Shown one piece after another: positions 47,572 through 56,225 of a stretch of DNA of 64,000 nt; within the stretch, counting starts at the first letter, position 1; every line of letters starts with the position of its first letter. Under the pieces are notes generated by a model. That model was not told the DNA's origin and did no database searches. It saw only the letters and a list, made by a program, of their open reading frames with translations. A program made the position numbers and the translations under genes. This stretch comes from Modestobacter sp. Leaf380 (GTDB taxonomy: Bacteria > Actinomycetota > Actinomycetes > Mycobacteriales > Geodermatophilaceae). The stretch covers positions 315,755 to 379,754 of the forward strand of contig NZ_LMQC01000001.1 of NCBI RefSeq assembly GCF_001424485.1, written 5' to 3'.

Positions 47572-47691
47572 GCTGATCCACCTCGGGTCCGTTGGAGCCA
47601 CCCCATGACGAGGTGGCCCGACGACCCTATCGGCGCCGTCGCCGCCGTGCTGCAGCCACGGACCACGCGACGTGTGACCCCGGCGGGATCC

Positions 47692-48048
47692 TCAGGGCAG
47701 GTTGGGCAGCACCCGCAGGTGCCCCCGCTGCCGGCCGGAGCCGTTGTCGACCGGCTCCGCGTCGGACTCCTCCGGGCGGGCCGCCTCACGCACCGCGTCG
47801 GCCAGCGCCAGCAGGTCGTCCCCGGTCGGACCGGCGTCGTCGACCTCGACCTCGTGCCGGACGACGTCCCAGCCCCGGGGCACGGTCAGCCGCTCGGCGT
47901 GGAACTCGCACAGGTCGTAGCTGTGCGGCTCCGAGTAGGTCGCCAACGGTCCGACGACGGCCGTGGACTCTGCGTAGACGTAGGTCAGGGTGGCCGCCGC
48001 CGGTTGCGCGCAGCCGCTGCGCGAGCAGCGACGTGACTGCCTCACCAC
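47692..48048 (-). CDS. DUF3499 conserved protein
   Basis: The 118-residue protein starts VRQSRRCSRSGCAQPAAATLTYVYAES and has YDLCEFHAERLTVPRGWDVVRHE, with four Cys/His zinc-ligand-like positions (C..C, C, H). It corresponds to Rv3258c, next to manB in mycobacteria. Function unknown. A TTAGTGT -10-like element lies ~28 nt upstream of the start on the minus strand, with GAGGAAC as ribosome site. It may be the promoter-proximal gene of the mannose operon. Confidence 0.87.
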   Translation of the reverse strand: MVRQSRRCSRSGCAQPAAATLTYVYAESTAVVGPLATYSEPHSYDLCEFHAERLTVPRGWDVVRHEVEVDDAGPTGDDLLALADAVREAARPEESDAEPVDNGSGRQRGHLRVLPNLP

Positions 48049-48135
48049 CGGTTCCTCACGGCTCGCACACTAACCGCGCCACGCGCCGAGCGTCAGCAGG
48101 CACACCGGACCGCTCGTGCCGCGGCGGCCCGGACG

Positions 48136-48141
48136 TAGGCT
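48136..48141 (+). promoter_or_regulatory. -10 element (TAGGCT) upstream of the metallopeptidase-family gene
   Basis: TAGGCT lies 9 nt before ATG 48151, giving a near-leaderless message. Confidence 0.5.
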
Positions 48142-48150
48142 CGCCCCGCC

Positions 48151-48609
48151 ATGGACCGTCCTCCCGCCCGCGCCCGCCGCGACCGCCACGGTCGCGGTCT
48201 CCGCGGCCGCCTCGTCCCGCCCGGCGTCCCGTTGTCCCGCAGCCGGGCCGAGCAGTTCGACGATCTCGTCCTGGACGCCGTCGAGGACCTGGAGCGGCGC
48301 TGGGAGCGCGAGCTGGCCGGTGTGGAGTTCGCCGTCGAGGACGTGCCGTGGGTCGACCACAGCAGTCCCGACGAGGTCGTCCTGGACGCCGACGTCCTCG
48401 ACGACGGCAGCGTGCCGCTGGCCCGGGTCCTGCCGGGACGGCGCGAGGGCAGCACCGAGCACCCGCCGCGGATCGTCGTCTACCGCCGCCCGCTGGAGAT
48501 CCGCGCCCACGACCGGGACGACCTCGCCGACCTGGTGCGGGACGTGGTCGTGGACCAGGTGGCGGTACTGCTGGGCCGGGACCCGGAGGAGATCGACCCC
48601 ACGGGCTGA
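48151..48609 (+). CDS. Metallopeptidase-family (Rv3259-like) protein lacking the zinc motif
   Basis: The 152-residue protein matches a small actinobacterial family annotated as metallopeptidase: GVPLSRSRAEQFDDLVLDAVEDLERRWERELAGVEFAVEDVP, IVVYRRPLEIRAHDRDDL and LVRDVVVDQVAVLLGRDPEEIDP. In zinc-binding relatives the last segment carries HExxH; here it reads RDVVVDQ, so zinc catalysis is not expected. In M. tuberculosis the homologous gene lies between DUF3499 and whiB2, the same place as here. Confidence 0.82.
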   Translation: MDRPPARARRDRHGRGLRGRLVPPGVPLSRSRAEQFDDLVLDAVEDLERRWERELAGVEFAVEDVPWVDHSSPDEVVLDADVLDDGSVPLARVLPGRREGSTEHPPRIVVYRRPLEIRAHDRDDLADLVRDVVVDQVAVLLGRDPEEIDPTG

Positions 48610-48651
48610 CCGGCGCCGACCGCGCACGGACGGGTGACATGCTGCGAGGTG

Positions 48652-49812
48652 ATGGACGCGCAGCGAGCACCGGCCCCCCTCGGACGACGACGCGGACCCC
48701 TGGTCGGTGGGGGCGTCGTCGTCGGCGTGCTGCTGGTGGTGCTCGTCGCGCTGGCCGTGACCACGGCCTCGCCGGGCCTGTGGGTGGCCGCACTGCTGGT
48801 GGCCGCGCTGGGGCTCGGGGGCGCGGCGGTGTTGCTGGCCAGCACCCCCCCGGCGGCACCGGTCCCGGGCCCGGCCCCCGCTGAGGACACCGCGACCGGG
48901 AGCCCCGAGCGCCCGGCGGCGGCGGTCCGGGAGGTCGACGACCTGCAGGCCTTCTTCGACGCGCCCCCCGGTTCGCCCACCGTCCTCCCTCCCGCAACGC
49001 CTCCCACAGCGCCTCCCGCGCCGATCCCGACGCCGACCCCGGCCCCGGCCCCGGCCCTGGCTGCCGCGCCGGTCACCCGGCCGGCTCCCCACCCCCCCCG
49101 CCGACCGGTCGCCGCCCTCGCGACGGCAGCGGTGGCCCTCGTCGTCGCGGCCGGCACGCTGGCGGTGCTGACCGACCACGGTGGCCGGCGCGACGACCGG
49201 GGCCGGGACGAGGGCCGCCCCGCAGCGGCGGCCACGACCCGGACTGTGCCGACGACCGCGTCCTCGACACCGACCACCACGCGCGCACCGCTCACCGCCG
49301 CGGCGGCCGGTGACCTGGCCTCGACCAGCGTCGACCCCGGCCGGGACGGTTTCACCGCCCGGGCCGCGTTCGAGGGCATCGTGCTGGAGCCCCGCGCAGT
49401 GGGCGCGACCGTCAGCTACCCGCGTCTGGACGTCAGCAGCGACGGCACCACGGGGGTCGCCCACCTGGAGCTCACGACCTGGAACTGCATCACCGCCACT
49501 CCCCCGGTGGACCCGGCGGCGGCCGGCTGCACGGCGTCGCTCACCGAGTACGCCGACCTGCCCACCCCCGCGCTGGAGCTGCGCGAGGTGGCGGGCGAGT
49601 TCGAGCTCAGCGGTGACTTCGAGACCTACACCCGACCCAACGGGTCCTCGCCGGTGTACACCGGGCGCAGCTACCCCATCACCGTGGAGGCCGGACCCGA
49701 CGGCCGCGCGGAGGACGGGACGGCGCCGCTGGTGGGCGACCTGGAGCTGGGCACGTCGACCGCCGTTACGACGGCCGACCGGACGGCGAACACGGTCACC
49801 GCCGGCGGCTGA
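48652..49812 (+). CDS. Ala/Thr/Pro-rich membrane protein of unknown family
   Basis: The ~386-residue protein starts with a basic tip and two hydrophobic helices (GGGVVVGVLLVVLVALAV and WVAALLVAALGLGGAAVLL), a Pro-rich stretch with PTPTPAPAPA, a third helix (AALATAAVALVVAAGTLAVL), a Thr/Arg-rich linker, and a ~150-residue extracytoplasmic domain with two Cys (WNCITATPP, GCTASLTEYA). No family recognised. Starts at 48634 and 48652 are both possible. Its end overlaps the convergent next gene by 17 bp. Confidence 0.65.
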   Translation: MDAQRAPAPLGRRRGPLVGGGVVVGVLLVVLVALAVTTASPGLWVAALLVAALGLGGAAVLLASTPPAAPVPGPAPAEDTATGSPERPAAAVREVDDLQAFFDAPPGSPTVLPPATPPTAPPAPIPTPTPAPAPALAAAPVTRPAPHPPRRPVAALATAAVALVVAAGTLAVLTDHGGRRDDRGRDEGRPAAAATTRTVPTTASSTPTTTRAPLTAAAAGDLASTSVDPGRDGFTARAAFEGIVLEPRAVGATVSYPRLDVSSDGTTGVAHLELTTWNCITATPPVDPAAAGCTASLTEYADLPTPALELREVAGEFELSGDFETYTRPNGSSPVYTGRSYPITVEAGPDGRAEDGTAPLVGDLELGTSTAVTTADRTANTVTAGG

Positions 49813-50635
49813 GTCCCGCCGAGGAGGCGGTCAGCGACACCAGGGGCCGCCCCGGGGCCTCATCGAGCCCGCCGACCTCCGTCCAGCCCCACCAGGGACG
49901 GCGGCCGTCGGGCCCCAGGAGGGTGAGCAGGCCGGCCACGACCCGGTCGCCGTCGCGGACGACGGCGTGCTCCAGGAGCCCGATGGCCGCGTGCGTCCTG
50001 ACCAGCGCCCGCAGCACCGGCCGGGACCCGCCCGCGGGACGGTGGTCGAGGAAGTCCGGCAACCACTGCTCCAGGGCAGCCGCGTCGCAGGACCGCTGGA
50101 CCTCACCGACGTCGTCCAGTTCGTCACGCAGGGCCCGGCTGCGGACGGTGGCGAAGGAGGCCCCGGTCCCCAGCCGGGCGGCGAGGGCGGCCGCGGTGGG
50201 GTCGCCGAGGGGCAGTCCGGTCAACGCCAGCCGCCAGGGACCGCGGATCGTCGCCACCTCGGCCACCACGGCTGCGGCCAGCTGCCCTGCCGTGTCGGGG
50301 TCCGCCGCCAGCAGCCGCCGGGGCGGCCCGCCAGGGGGCGGTGGGGCGGTGCCGTCCCCGAGCAGCCGGACCTCGGTGGTCGCCCCGCGGCGCCGCAACG
50401 ACAGCAGGGCCGCCCCGGAGGGACGGCCCTGGTGGTGCGCCTCGACGACGACCGCGCGCAGCTGGGGCCGGACGAGACCGACCCGCGTGGCGTTCACCGC
50501 AGCAGTGAGCCACGGTCCCCGGGCGGTGGCCGGGGCGGAGAGCTGGGACATCAGCGGAGCGGCGGCGCGGATCTCCCGCACCACGCGTGCTCGCCCGACG
50601 GCGACCCTGCTGGACACACCCGGAGTCGACCACAC
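49796..50635 (-). CDS. Hypothetical protein, possibly GNAT-like
   Basis: The 279-residue protein has an N-terminal VREIRAAAPLMSQLSAPATARGPWLTAAVNATRVGLVRPQ, a strand ALLSLRRRGATTEVRLLGDG, the middle GPWRLALTGLPLGDP and a C-terminal GLLEHAVVRDGDRVVAGLLTLLGP, reminiscent of an acetyltransferase fold but without a clear acetyl-CoA loop. Function unknown. It converges with the preceding gene and overlaps it by 17 bp. Confidence 0.65.
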   Translation of the reverse strand: MWSTPGVSSRVAVGRARVVREIRAAAPLMSQLSAPATARGPWLTAAVNATRVGLVRPQLRAVVVEAHHQGRPSGAALLSLRRRGATTEVRLLGDGTAPPPPGGPPRRLLAADPDTAGQLAAAVVAEVATIRGPWRLALTGLPLGDPTAAALAARLGTGASFATVRSRALRDELDDVGEVQRSCDAAALEQWLPDFLDHRPAGGSRPVLRALVRTHAAIGLLEHAVVRDGDRVVAGLLTLLGPDGRRPWWGWTEVGGLDEAPGRPLVSLTASSAGLSRRR

Positions 50636-50700
50636 GCCGTCGGGCTGCCTGCAGGACCCCGGGGCGCACGCAGCGTGACCGACGGGGCAGGCAGGCCGTC

Positions 50701-51054
50701 TCAGACGGCGCGGCGGCGCAACCGGCGGCGCTCACGCTCGGACAGGCCGCCCCAGATGCCGAAGCGCTCGTCCTTGCCCAGGGCGTACTCCAGGCACTCG
50801 AGCTTGACCTCGCACCCGGTGCAGATCTTCTTGGCCTCGCGGGTCGATCCGCCCTTCTCCGGGAAGAACGCCTCGGGGTCGGTCTCGGCGCACAGGGCGC
50901 GCTCCTGCCAGCCCTGCTCGTCCTCCTCCAGACCGGCGGACCAGTCCAGTGCCGACAGCCCGGCCGTGCCCTGACCGAAGCCCGACCCGGAGGTCGGCGC
51001 CGCCTGGACACCGTGCTGCTGCTTGTACTCGCTCAACCACGACACCTCTGCCAT
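50701..51054 (-). CDS. whiB: WhiB-family iron-sulfur regulator (WhiB2/WhmD-like)
   Basis: WhiB proteins hold a 4Fe-4S cluster and act as sigma-factor-linked regulators; WhiB2/WhmD controls septation. The 117-residue protein has SWLSEYKQQHGVQ, the Cys set in ALCAETDPEAFFPEKGG, ICTGCEVKLEC, the GIWGG turn and the basic ERRRLRRR tail. ATG 51054 has GAGAGGGG ~11 nt upstream. It sits before fbiA-fbiB, divergent from it, as in mycobacteria. A 304-bp upstream region holds possible operators. Confidence 0.95.
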   Translation of the reverse strand: MAEVSWLSEYKQQHGVQAAPTSGSGFGQGTAGLSALDWSAGLEEDEQGWQERALCAETDPEAFFPEKGGSTREAKKICTGCEVKLECLEYALGKDERFGIWGGLSERERRRLRRRAV

Positions 51055-51358
51055 GACGATGCGTCCCCTCTCGCCTTCGTCACGGTGCGTTACTTTCCGG
51101 GCCGATCCCGGGGTGCTGCACCTGGTGACAACGAGGGAATTACACGCGTGTCGTTGTGCTGGGGTCAAGTCGGTCCGGTGTAACGCGGAGTACCACGAGT
51201 CACAGGCGTCACGGAGGGTCTCGACAGGGTCACTAAAGCCCAGGACACGCCGCACCCCTGCACAACTTCTGCCGTCGGTACCCCGGGAGTTGGTGCAGAT
51301 CATTCCCGCCAGAATCCGGTGGGGACCACGGGTCTTGCCATCGGGCACCATGGTGTGC
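51055..51358. promoter_or_regulatory. Divergent promoter region of whiB and fbiA with dyad symmetry
   Basis: The 304 bp hold a perfect palindrome acacgcgtgt at 51142-51151, partly inside a larger inverted repeat acaacga (51128-51134) / tcgttgt (51151-51157). Another perfect palindrome, caccatggtg, is at 51347-51356 directly before the fbiA start. The region is lower in GC than its surroundings, typical of whiB promoters. No exact -35/-10 pair could be fixed. Confidence 0.5.
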
Positions 51359-52309
51359 ATGCGGATCGTGGTGGTGGCCGGCGGCGTCGGCGGGGCGCGC
51401 TTCCTCCGCGGCGTCCTCGCCGCGGAGCCCGGTGCCGAGGTCACCGCCGTGGTCAACACCGGCGACGACGTCACGATGCACGGCCTGCGGGTCTGTCCCG
51501 ACCTGGACACCGTGATGTACACGCTCGGTGACGGGATCGACCCCGGCCGGGGCTGGGGCCGGCGCGACGAGACCTGGACCGTGAAGAGCGAACTCGCCGC
51601 TTACGGGGCCGAGCCGACCTGGTTCGGACTCGGTGACCGCGACCTCGCGACGCACCTCGTGCGCACCCGGATGCTCGACGCCGGTTACCCCCTGTCGCAG
51701 GTGACCGCGGCCCTCGCCGAGCGGTGGCAGCCCGGGGTGACCCTGCTGCCGATGTCCGACCAGCGGGTGGAGACCCACGTCGTGGTCACCGACCCCGACA
51801 CGGGACGCCCGCAGGCCATCCACTTCCAGGAGTGGTGGGTCCGCCACCGCGCCGCCCTCGACGCCTCGGCCTTCGTGCAGGTGGGCGTCGACGAGGCCCG
51901 CCCCGCGCCGGGCGTCCTGGAGGCCTTCGCCGCCGCGGACGCCGTCCTGCTCGCCCCGTCCAACCCCGTCGTGTCCGTGGGCACCGTGCTGGGGGTGCCC
52001 GGCCTGCGGGAGGGGCTGCTCGCCTCCCCCGCGCGCGTCGTCGGGCTCTCGCCGATCGTGGGCGGCGACGTCGTCCGCGGGATGGCCGACCGCTGCCTGC
52101 CCGTCGTGGGGGTCGAGGTCAGCGCCGAGGGCGTCGGCCGGCACTACGGCTCCCGGGCGGACGGCGGCCTGCTCGACGCGTGGCTGGTGCACGAGACCGA
52201 CCGCGCCGACGTGCCCGGTGTCGACGTCCGCGCGGTCCCGCTGCTCATGGACTCCCCCGAGGCGACCGCGGCCATGGCCCGGGCTGCGCTCGACGCGGCC
52301 GGTGTCTGA
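51359..52309 (+). CDS. fbiA: 2-phospho-L-lactate transferase FbiA (CofD)
   Basis: FbiA transfers the phosphoenolpyruvyl- or phospholactyl-guanosine-derived unit to the deazaflavin Fo during coenzyme F420 synthesis. The 316-residue protein has [69 protein letters not shown], the [17 protein letters not shown] loop and SPIVGG. An in-frame ATG at 51350 is an alternative start; no ribosome site marks either. fbiB follows after 8 nt. Confidence 0.94.
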   Translation: MRIVVVAGGVGGARFLRGVLAAEPGAEVTAVVNTGDDVTMHGLRVCPDLDTVMYTLGDGIDPGRGWGRRDETWTVKSELAAYGAEPTWFGLGDRDLATHLVRTRMLDAGYPLSQVTAALAERWQPGVTLLPMSDQRVETHVVVTDPDTGRPQAIHFQEWWVRHRAALDASAFVQVGVDEARPAPGVLEAFAAADAVLLAPSNPVVSVGTVLGVPGLREGLLASPARVVGLSPIVGGDVVRGMADRCLPVVGVEVSAEGVGRHYGSRADGGLLDAWLVHETDRADVPGVDVRAVPLLMDSPEATAAMARAALDAAGV

Positions 52310-52331
52310 GCCCAACGGTGTCTGAGCCCAC
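52300..52331 (+). repeat. 16-bp tandem duplication spanning the fbiA stop and fbiB start
   Basis: The 16-nt unit cggtgtctgagccca(a/c) occurs twice in direct succession. The first copy contains the fbiA stop (TGA) and the second supplies the fbiB GTG start, so it looks like a slippage duplication of an old overlapping junction. Confidence 0.8.
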
Positions 52332-53370
52332 CGGCATCCGGGTCCTCCCGGTCCACGGGCTGCCCGAGTTCGCACCCGGCGACGACCTGGCCGGTGCGCT
52401 GGCCACGGCCGCGCCCTGGCTGGCCGACGGGGACGTCGTCGTCGTCACCTCCAAGGTCGTCTCCAAGGTCGAGGGCGCGCTCGTCCGGGTGCCGCCGGGC
52501 GCGGACCGGGAGGCGGTCCGCCAGGCGGCCATCGACGAGCAGACCGTGCGGGTCGTCGCCCGGCGGGGACCGCTGAAGATCGTGGAGACCCGGCAGGGCT
52601 GGGTCGTGGCAGCGGCCGGCATCGACGCCTCCAACGTGGCCACCGACCTGCTCGTGCTGCTGCCCGCCGACGCCGACGCCTCGGCCCGGGCGCTGCGGGC
52701 GGCCCTGCGGGAGCGGCTGGGCGTGACCGTGGGGGTCGTCGTCAGCGACACCTTCGGCCGCACCTGGCGGGACGGTCTCACCGACGTCGCCGTCGGCTCG
52801 GCCGGGCTCCCCGCACTGGTCGACCACCGGGGTGCGGTCGACGCGTACGGCAACCGGCTGGAGACCACCCAGGTCGCCCTGGTCGACGAGCTGGCCTCGG
52901 CGGCGGACCTGGTGAAGGGCAAGCTCGCCGGGGTGCCGGTGGCGGTCGTCCGCGGTCTCGACGTCGCCGAGCCGGCTCACGACGACGGGACCCGGCCGCT
53001 GGTGCGCCTGGGCCCCGGCGACCTCTTCGCGTACGGCACGCGCGACCTGGTGGCCTCCCGGGTGCCCGCTCCCGACCTGGTCCCCCGCGACGGCGCGACG
53101 CAGGCCGTCGCGACCGCCTTCCGCGTCGCCTCGGCGGCGCTGCCGGAGTTCCCGGTCGTCTTCTCCTACGGCGGCGCGGACGACGGCGTAATCGACGTGC
53201 ACCTCACCGACACGGTGACGACGACGACCGCGCTGTCCCTGGGCGCCCTGGTGGGGGCCGCCCTCGTGCACCTGCAGGCGGAGGGCTGGGCCACCCGGTG
53301 GGAGCCGGTGGGGTCGCCGGGCGGCTCGTCGCTGGTGGGCCGGCTCTGGCTGGGGTCCCGAGCGGGCTGA
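52318..53370 (+). CDS. fbiB: F420-0:gamma-L-glutamate ligase FbiB (CofE), short C-terminal domain
   Basis: FbiB adds the gamma-linked glutamates of coenzyme F420. The 350-residue product has a complete CofE domain (~1-245): [70 protein letters not shown]. tuberculosis FbiB is ~450 residues with a C-terminal nitroreductase-like domain of ~200 residues that binds FMN and reduces dehydro-F420-0. Here only ~105 residues remain ([41 protein letters not shown]), so that function may be lost or elsewhere. It ends one base from the convergent rfbD. Confidence 0.9.
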   Translation: MSEPTGIRVLPVHGLPEFAPGDDLAGALATAAPWLADGDVVVVTSKVVSKVEGALVRVPPGADREAVRQAAIDEQTVRVVARRGPLKIVETRQGWVVAAAGIDASNVATDLLVLLPADADASARALRAALRERLGVTVGVVVSDTFGRTWRDGLTDVAVGSAGLPALVDHRGAVDAYGNRLETTQVALVDELASAADLVKGKLAGVPVAVVRGLDVAEPAHDDGTRPLVRLGPGDLFAYGTRDLVASRVPAPDLVPRDGATQAVATAFRVASAALPEFPVVFSYGGADDGVIDVHLTDTVTTTTALSLGALVGAALVHLQAEGWATRWEPVGSPGGSSLVGRLWLGSRAG

Positions 53371-53371
53371 G

Positions 53372-54250
53372 TCAGGCGCGGAAGCCGCTGGCCATCGCCG
53401 ATGTGAGTGCAGACCGCCAGTGCTGACGTCCCGGCAGACCGGCCGCGTCCCACGCCGAGCCGTCGAGCACTGAGTACGCGGGCCGGGGCGCTGGCCTGAC
53501 GAAGTCCGCCGAGGTCGTCGGGAGGACCCTCGACGTGTGTGCGCCCAGCTCCTCGAAGACCGCCTGTGCGAGCCCGTGCCAGCTCACCTGTCCGGCGTTC
53601 GTGTAGTGCAGGACCGGGGGCACGGCGCCGTCGGCCTCCCCGAGCGCGACCAGCCCGGCGGCCAGGTCGGCCGACCACGTGGGGGACCCGACCTGGTCGT
53701 CCACGACCGAGATCGTCTCGCGCTGGGCCTCCAGGTTGGTCATCGTGCGCACGAAGTTCCCACCGTGGCGCCCGTACACCCACGCGGTCCGGACGACCGA
53801 GGCGTCGCCGTCCACCGCCCGGACGGCCTGCTCCCCCGCCGCCTTGGTCCGGCCGTAGGCCGACCTCGGCGCCGTCGGTGCGTCCACCGGGTACGGCTCG
53901 GTGGCGTGGCCGTCGAAGACGTAGTCGGTCGAGACGTGCACCAGGCGACCGTGCCCGGCGAGCTCCTCGGCCAGCCAGCCCGGGGCGCGTCCGTTCACCA
54001 GCAGTGCGGTGTCCTCGTCGGTCTCGGCGGCGTCCACCGCCGTGTAGGCCGCCGCGTTCAGGACCACGCGCCGTTCGGCGTCGGTGGTCTCGAGCCACCC
54101 GCGGACGGCACCGCGGACCGAGGACTCGTCGGTGAGGTCCACCTGGGCGCGCGTGACGGCGGTGACGACGTCCGGACGGCCGGCGAGGGCGGCCAGCAGG
54201 TCGTGGCCGAGCTGGCCGCCCGCGCCGGTGACGAACCAGGCGGTGCTCAC
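53372..54250 (-). CDS. rfbD: dTDP-4-dehydrorhamnose reductase RfbD
   Basis: RfbD makes the last step, dTDP-4-keto-rhamnose to dTDP-L-rhamnose. The 292-residue protein has the NAD(P) loop VTGAGGQLGHD, AAYTAVDAAE, VSTDYVFDGH with catalytic Thr/Asp, APRSAYGRTKAAGE (Tyr/Lys) and VVRTAWVYGRHGGNFVRTM. The start overlaps the rfbB stop (GTGA), so the two are coupled. Confidence 0.94.
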   Translation of the reverse strand: MSTAWFVTGAGGQLGHDLLAALAGRPDVVTAVTRAQVDLTDESSVRGAVRGWLETTDAERRVVLNAAAYTAVDAAETDEDTALLVNGRAPGWLAEELAGHGRLVHVSTDYVFDGHATEPYPVDAPTAPRSAYGRTKAAGEQAVRAVDGDASVVRTAWVYGRHGGNFVRTMTNLEAQRETISVVDDQVGSPTWSADLAAGLVALGEADGAVPPVLHYTNAGQVSWHGLAQAVFEELGAHTSRVLPTTSADFVRPAPRPAYSVLDGSAWDAAGLPGRQHWRSALTSAMASGFRA

Positions 54251-55242
54251 CGGCGGGCCGTCGCGGCGGCGGCCTTGAGCGGCTCCCACCACGAGCGGTT
54301 GTCCCGGTACCACTGCACCGTCAGCGCGAGGCCGTCCTCGAAGGACATCCGCGGCGCGTAGCCCAGCGCCCCGGTCTTCGAGTAGTCCACCGAGTAGCGC
54401 AGGTCGTGGCCGCCCCCGCGGGGGTCGACGATCTCCTGGACGTGGCTCCAGTCCCGGCCGGTCGCCTCGAGCAGCTTCTCGGTGAGCTCGCGGTTGGACA
54501 GCTCGCGGCCGCCACCGATGTTGTAGTACTCCCCCGGCGCGCCCTTCTCCACCACGAGCTGGATGCCGCGGCAGTGGTCGTCGACGAACAGCCAGTCCCG
54601 GACGTTGGCGCCCTCGCCGTACAGCGGGACCTCGTGACCGTCGAGCAGGTTGGTCACGAAGAGCGGGATGACCTTCTCCGGGAAGTGGTAGGGCCCGTAG
54701 TTGTTGCTGCACCGGGTGATCGAGATGTCCAGCCCGTAGGTCTTCGCGTAGGCCCGGGCGATGAGGTCGCTACCGGCCTTGGCCGCGGAGTAGGGCGAGT
54801 TGGGCTCGAGGATGTGGTCCTCGACCCAGGACCCCTCGTCGATGGAGCCGTACACCTCGTCGGTGGAGACGTGCACGACCCGGCCGATGCCGTGCCGGAG
54901 GGACGCCTCGAAGACCTGCTGGGCGCCCAGCACGTTGGTCAGCACGAACTCGGCCGCACCCGTGATGGACCGGTCGACGTGCGACTCGGCCGCGAAGTTG
55001 ACCAGGACGTCGTGGCCCGGGAAGGCGGCGTCGAGGTCGGCGGGCACGCAGATGTCGCCCTGGACGAACCGGTACCGCGGGTTGTCGGCGACGGGGGCGA
55101 GGTTGGCGAGGTTGCCGGCGTAGGTCAGCTTGTCGAAGACCGTCACCTCGGCGTCCTCGTAGCCCGGGTAGCCGCCGGAGAGCAGGGTCCGGACGTAGTG
55201 GGAGCCGATGAAGCCGGCTCCGCCGGTGACCAGGATGCGCAT
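54247..55242 (-). CDS. rfbB: dTDP-D-glucose 4,6-dehydratase RfbB
   Basis: RfbB forms dTDP-4-keto-6-deoxyglucose. The 331-residue protein has [45 protein letters not shown] (catalytic Asp-Glu), [12 protein letters not shown] (Tyr/Lys), [13 protein letters not shown] and [18 protein letters not shown] -10 element lies 6 nt before ATG 55242, so the message seems leaderless. Divergent from rfbA. Confidence 0.96.
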   Translation of the reverse strand: MRILVTGGAGFIGSHYVRTLLSGGYPGYEDAEVTVFDKLTYAGNLANLAPVADNPRYRFVQGDICVPADLDAAFPGHDVLVNFAAESHVDRSITGAAEFVLTNVLGAQQVFEASLRHGIGRVVHVSTDEVYGSIDEGSWVEDHILEPNSPYSAAKAGSDLIARAYAKTYGLDISITRCSNNYGPYHFPEKVIPLFVTNLLDGHEVPLYGEGANVRDWLFVDDHCRGIQLVVEKGAPGEYYNIGGGRELSNRELTEKLLEATGRDWSHVQEIVDPRGGGHDLRYSVDYSKTGALGYAPRMSFEDGLALTVQWYRDNRSWWEPLKAAAATARR

Positions 55243-55248
55243 GCCGAG

Positions 55249-55254
55249 ACGGTA
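55249..55254 (-). promoter_or_regulatory. -10 element (TACCGT) of rfbB
   Basis: On the minus strand TACCGT is followed by CTCGGC and the ATG of rfbB, placing the start of transcription at the ATG. Confidence 0.6.
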
Positions 55255-55339
55255 TCGGCGGGTGGTCCCAGGACCTCAGCGCCTCACCCGTACCGGGCAC
55301 TGTGCTGATCGCCTCACGCTCCCGGAGGTGGTCATCCCC

Positions 55340-55345
55340 TAGCGT
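55340..55345 (+). promoter_or_regulatory. -10 element (TAGCGT) of rfbA
   Basis: TAGCGT is followed by cagggca and ATG 55353. The gap to the divergent rfbB start is 110 bp, enough for two promoters. Confidence 0.6.
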
Positions 55346-55352
55346 CAGGGCA

Positions 55353-56225
55353 ATGCGCGGGATCATCTTGGCCGGGGGGACCGGCAGTCGCCTGTTCCCG
55401 ATCACCCAGGCCGTCAGCAAGCAGTTGATGCCGGTCTACGACAAGCCGATGGTGTACTACCCGCTGTCGACGCTGATGATGGCCGGGATCCGCGAGGTAC
55501 TGGTGATCACGACACCTGCGGACAGCCGCGCCTTCCAGGACCTCCTGGGTGACGGCTCGCGGCTGGGCATGCGGATCGAGTACGCCGTGCAGGCCGCCCC
55601 CGAGGGACTGGCCCAGGCGTTCTTGATCGGCGCCGACTTCATCGGTGACCAGACCGTGGCACTGGTGCTGGGGGACAACATCTTCTACGGCGCGGGGCTG
55701 GGCACCGCGCTCGCCCGACTGCCCGAGCCCGCGGGCGGGCACGTCTTCGCCTACCACGTCGCCAACCCGCGGGAGTACGGCGTCGTCGAGTTCGACGACG
55801 CCGGGCGGGTGCTCTCCATCGAGGAGAAGCCCGACGCGCCCAGGAGCTCCTACGCCGTCCCGGGGCTCTACTTCTACGCCGCCGACGTGGTCGACGTGGC
55901 CCGCTCCATCACCCCCAGCGCCCGCGGCGAGCTCGAGATCACCGCTGTGAACGAGCACTACCTGCGCGCAGGCACCTTGACGGTGACAGCACTGGACCGC
56001 GGGACGGCCTGGCTGGACACCGGCACGTTCGCCTCCCTGCGCCAGGCGACGGAGTTCGTTTCCGTGGTCGAGGAGCGGCAGGGACTCAAGATCGGCTGCA
56101 TCGAAGAGGTCGCCTGGCGCAACGGCTGGCTCGACGACGACGGCCTGCGGCAGGCGGCGGGGCCGTTGGGGAAGAGCGGTTACGGGGACTACCTCCTGGG
56201 CCTGCTGACCGACCGGCCGGCCTGA
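55353..56225 (+). CDS. rfbA: Glucose-1-phosphate thymidylyltransferase RfbA
   Basis: RfbA activates glucose-1-P with dTTP. The 290-residue protein has [90 protein letters not shown] and [15 protein letters not shown], all the sites of homotetrameric RmlA enzymes. It is the first gene of a two-gene plus-strand unit with rfbC, divergent from rfbB-rfbD, so all four rhamnose genes lie within 3.5 kb. Confidence 0.96.
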   Translation: MRGIILAGGTGSRLFPITQAVSKQLMPVYDKPMVYYPLSTLMMAGIREVLVITTPADSRAFQDLLGDGSRLGMRIEYAVQAAPEGLAQAFLIGADFIGDQTVALVLGDNIFYGAGLGTALARLPEPAGGHVFAYHVANPREYGVVEFDDAGRVLSIEEKPDAPRSSYAVPGLYFYAADVVDVARSITPSARGELEITAVNEHYLRAGTLTVTALDRGTAWLDTGTFASLRQATEFVSVVEERQGLKIGCIEEVAWRNGWLDDDGLRQAAGPLGKSGYGDYLLGLLTDRPA

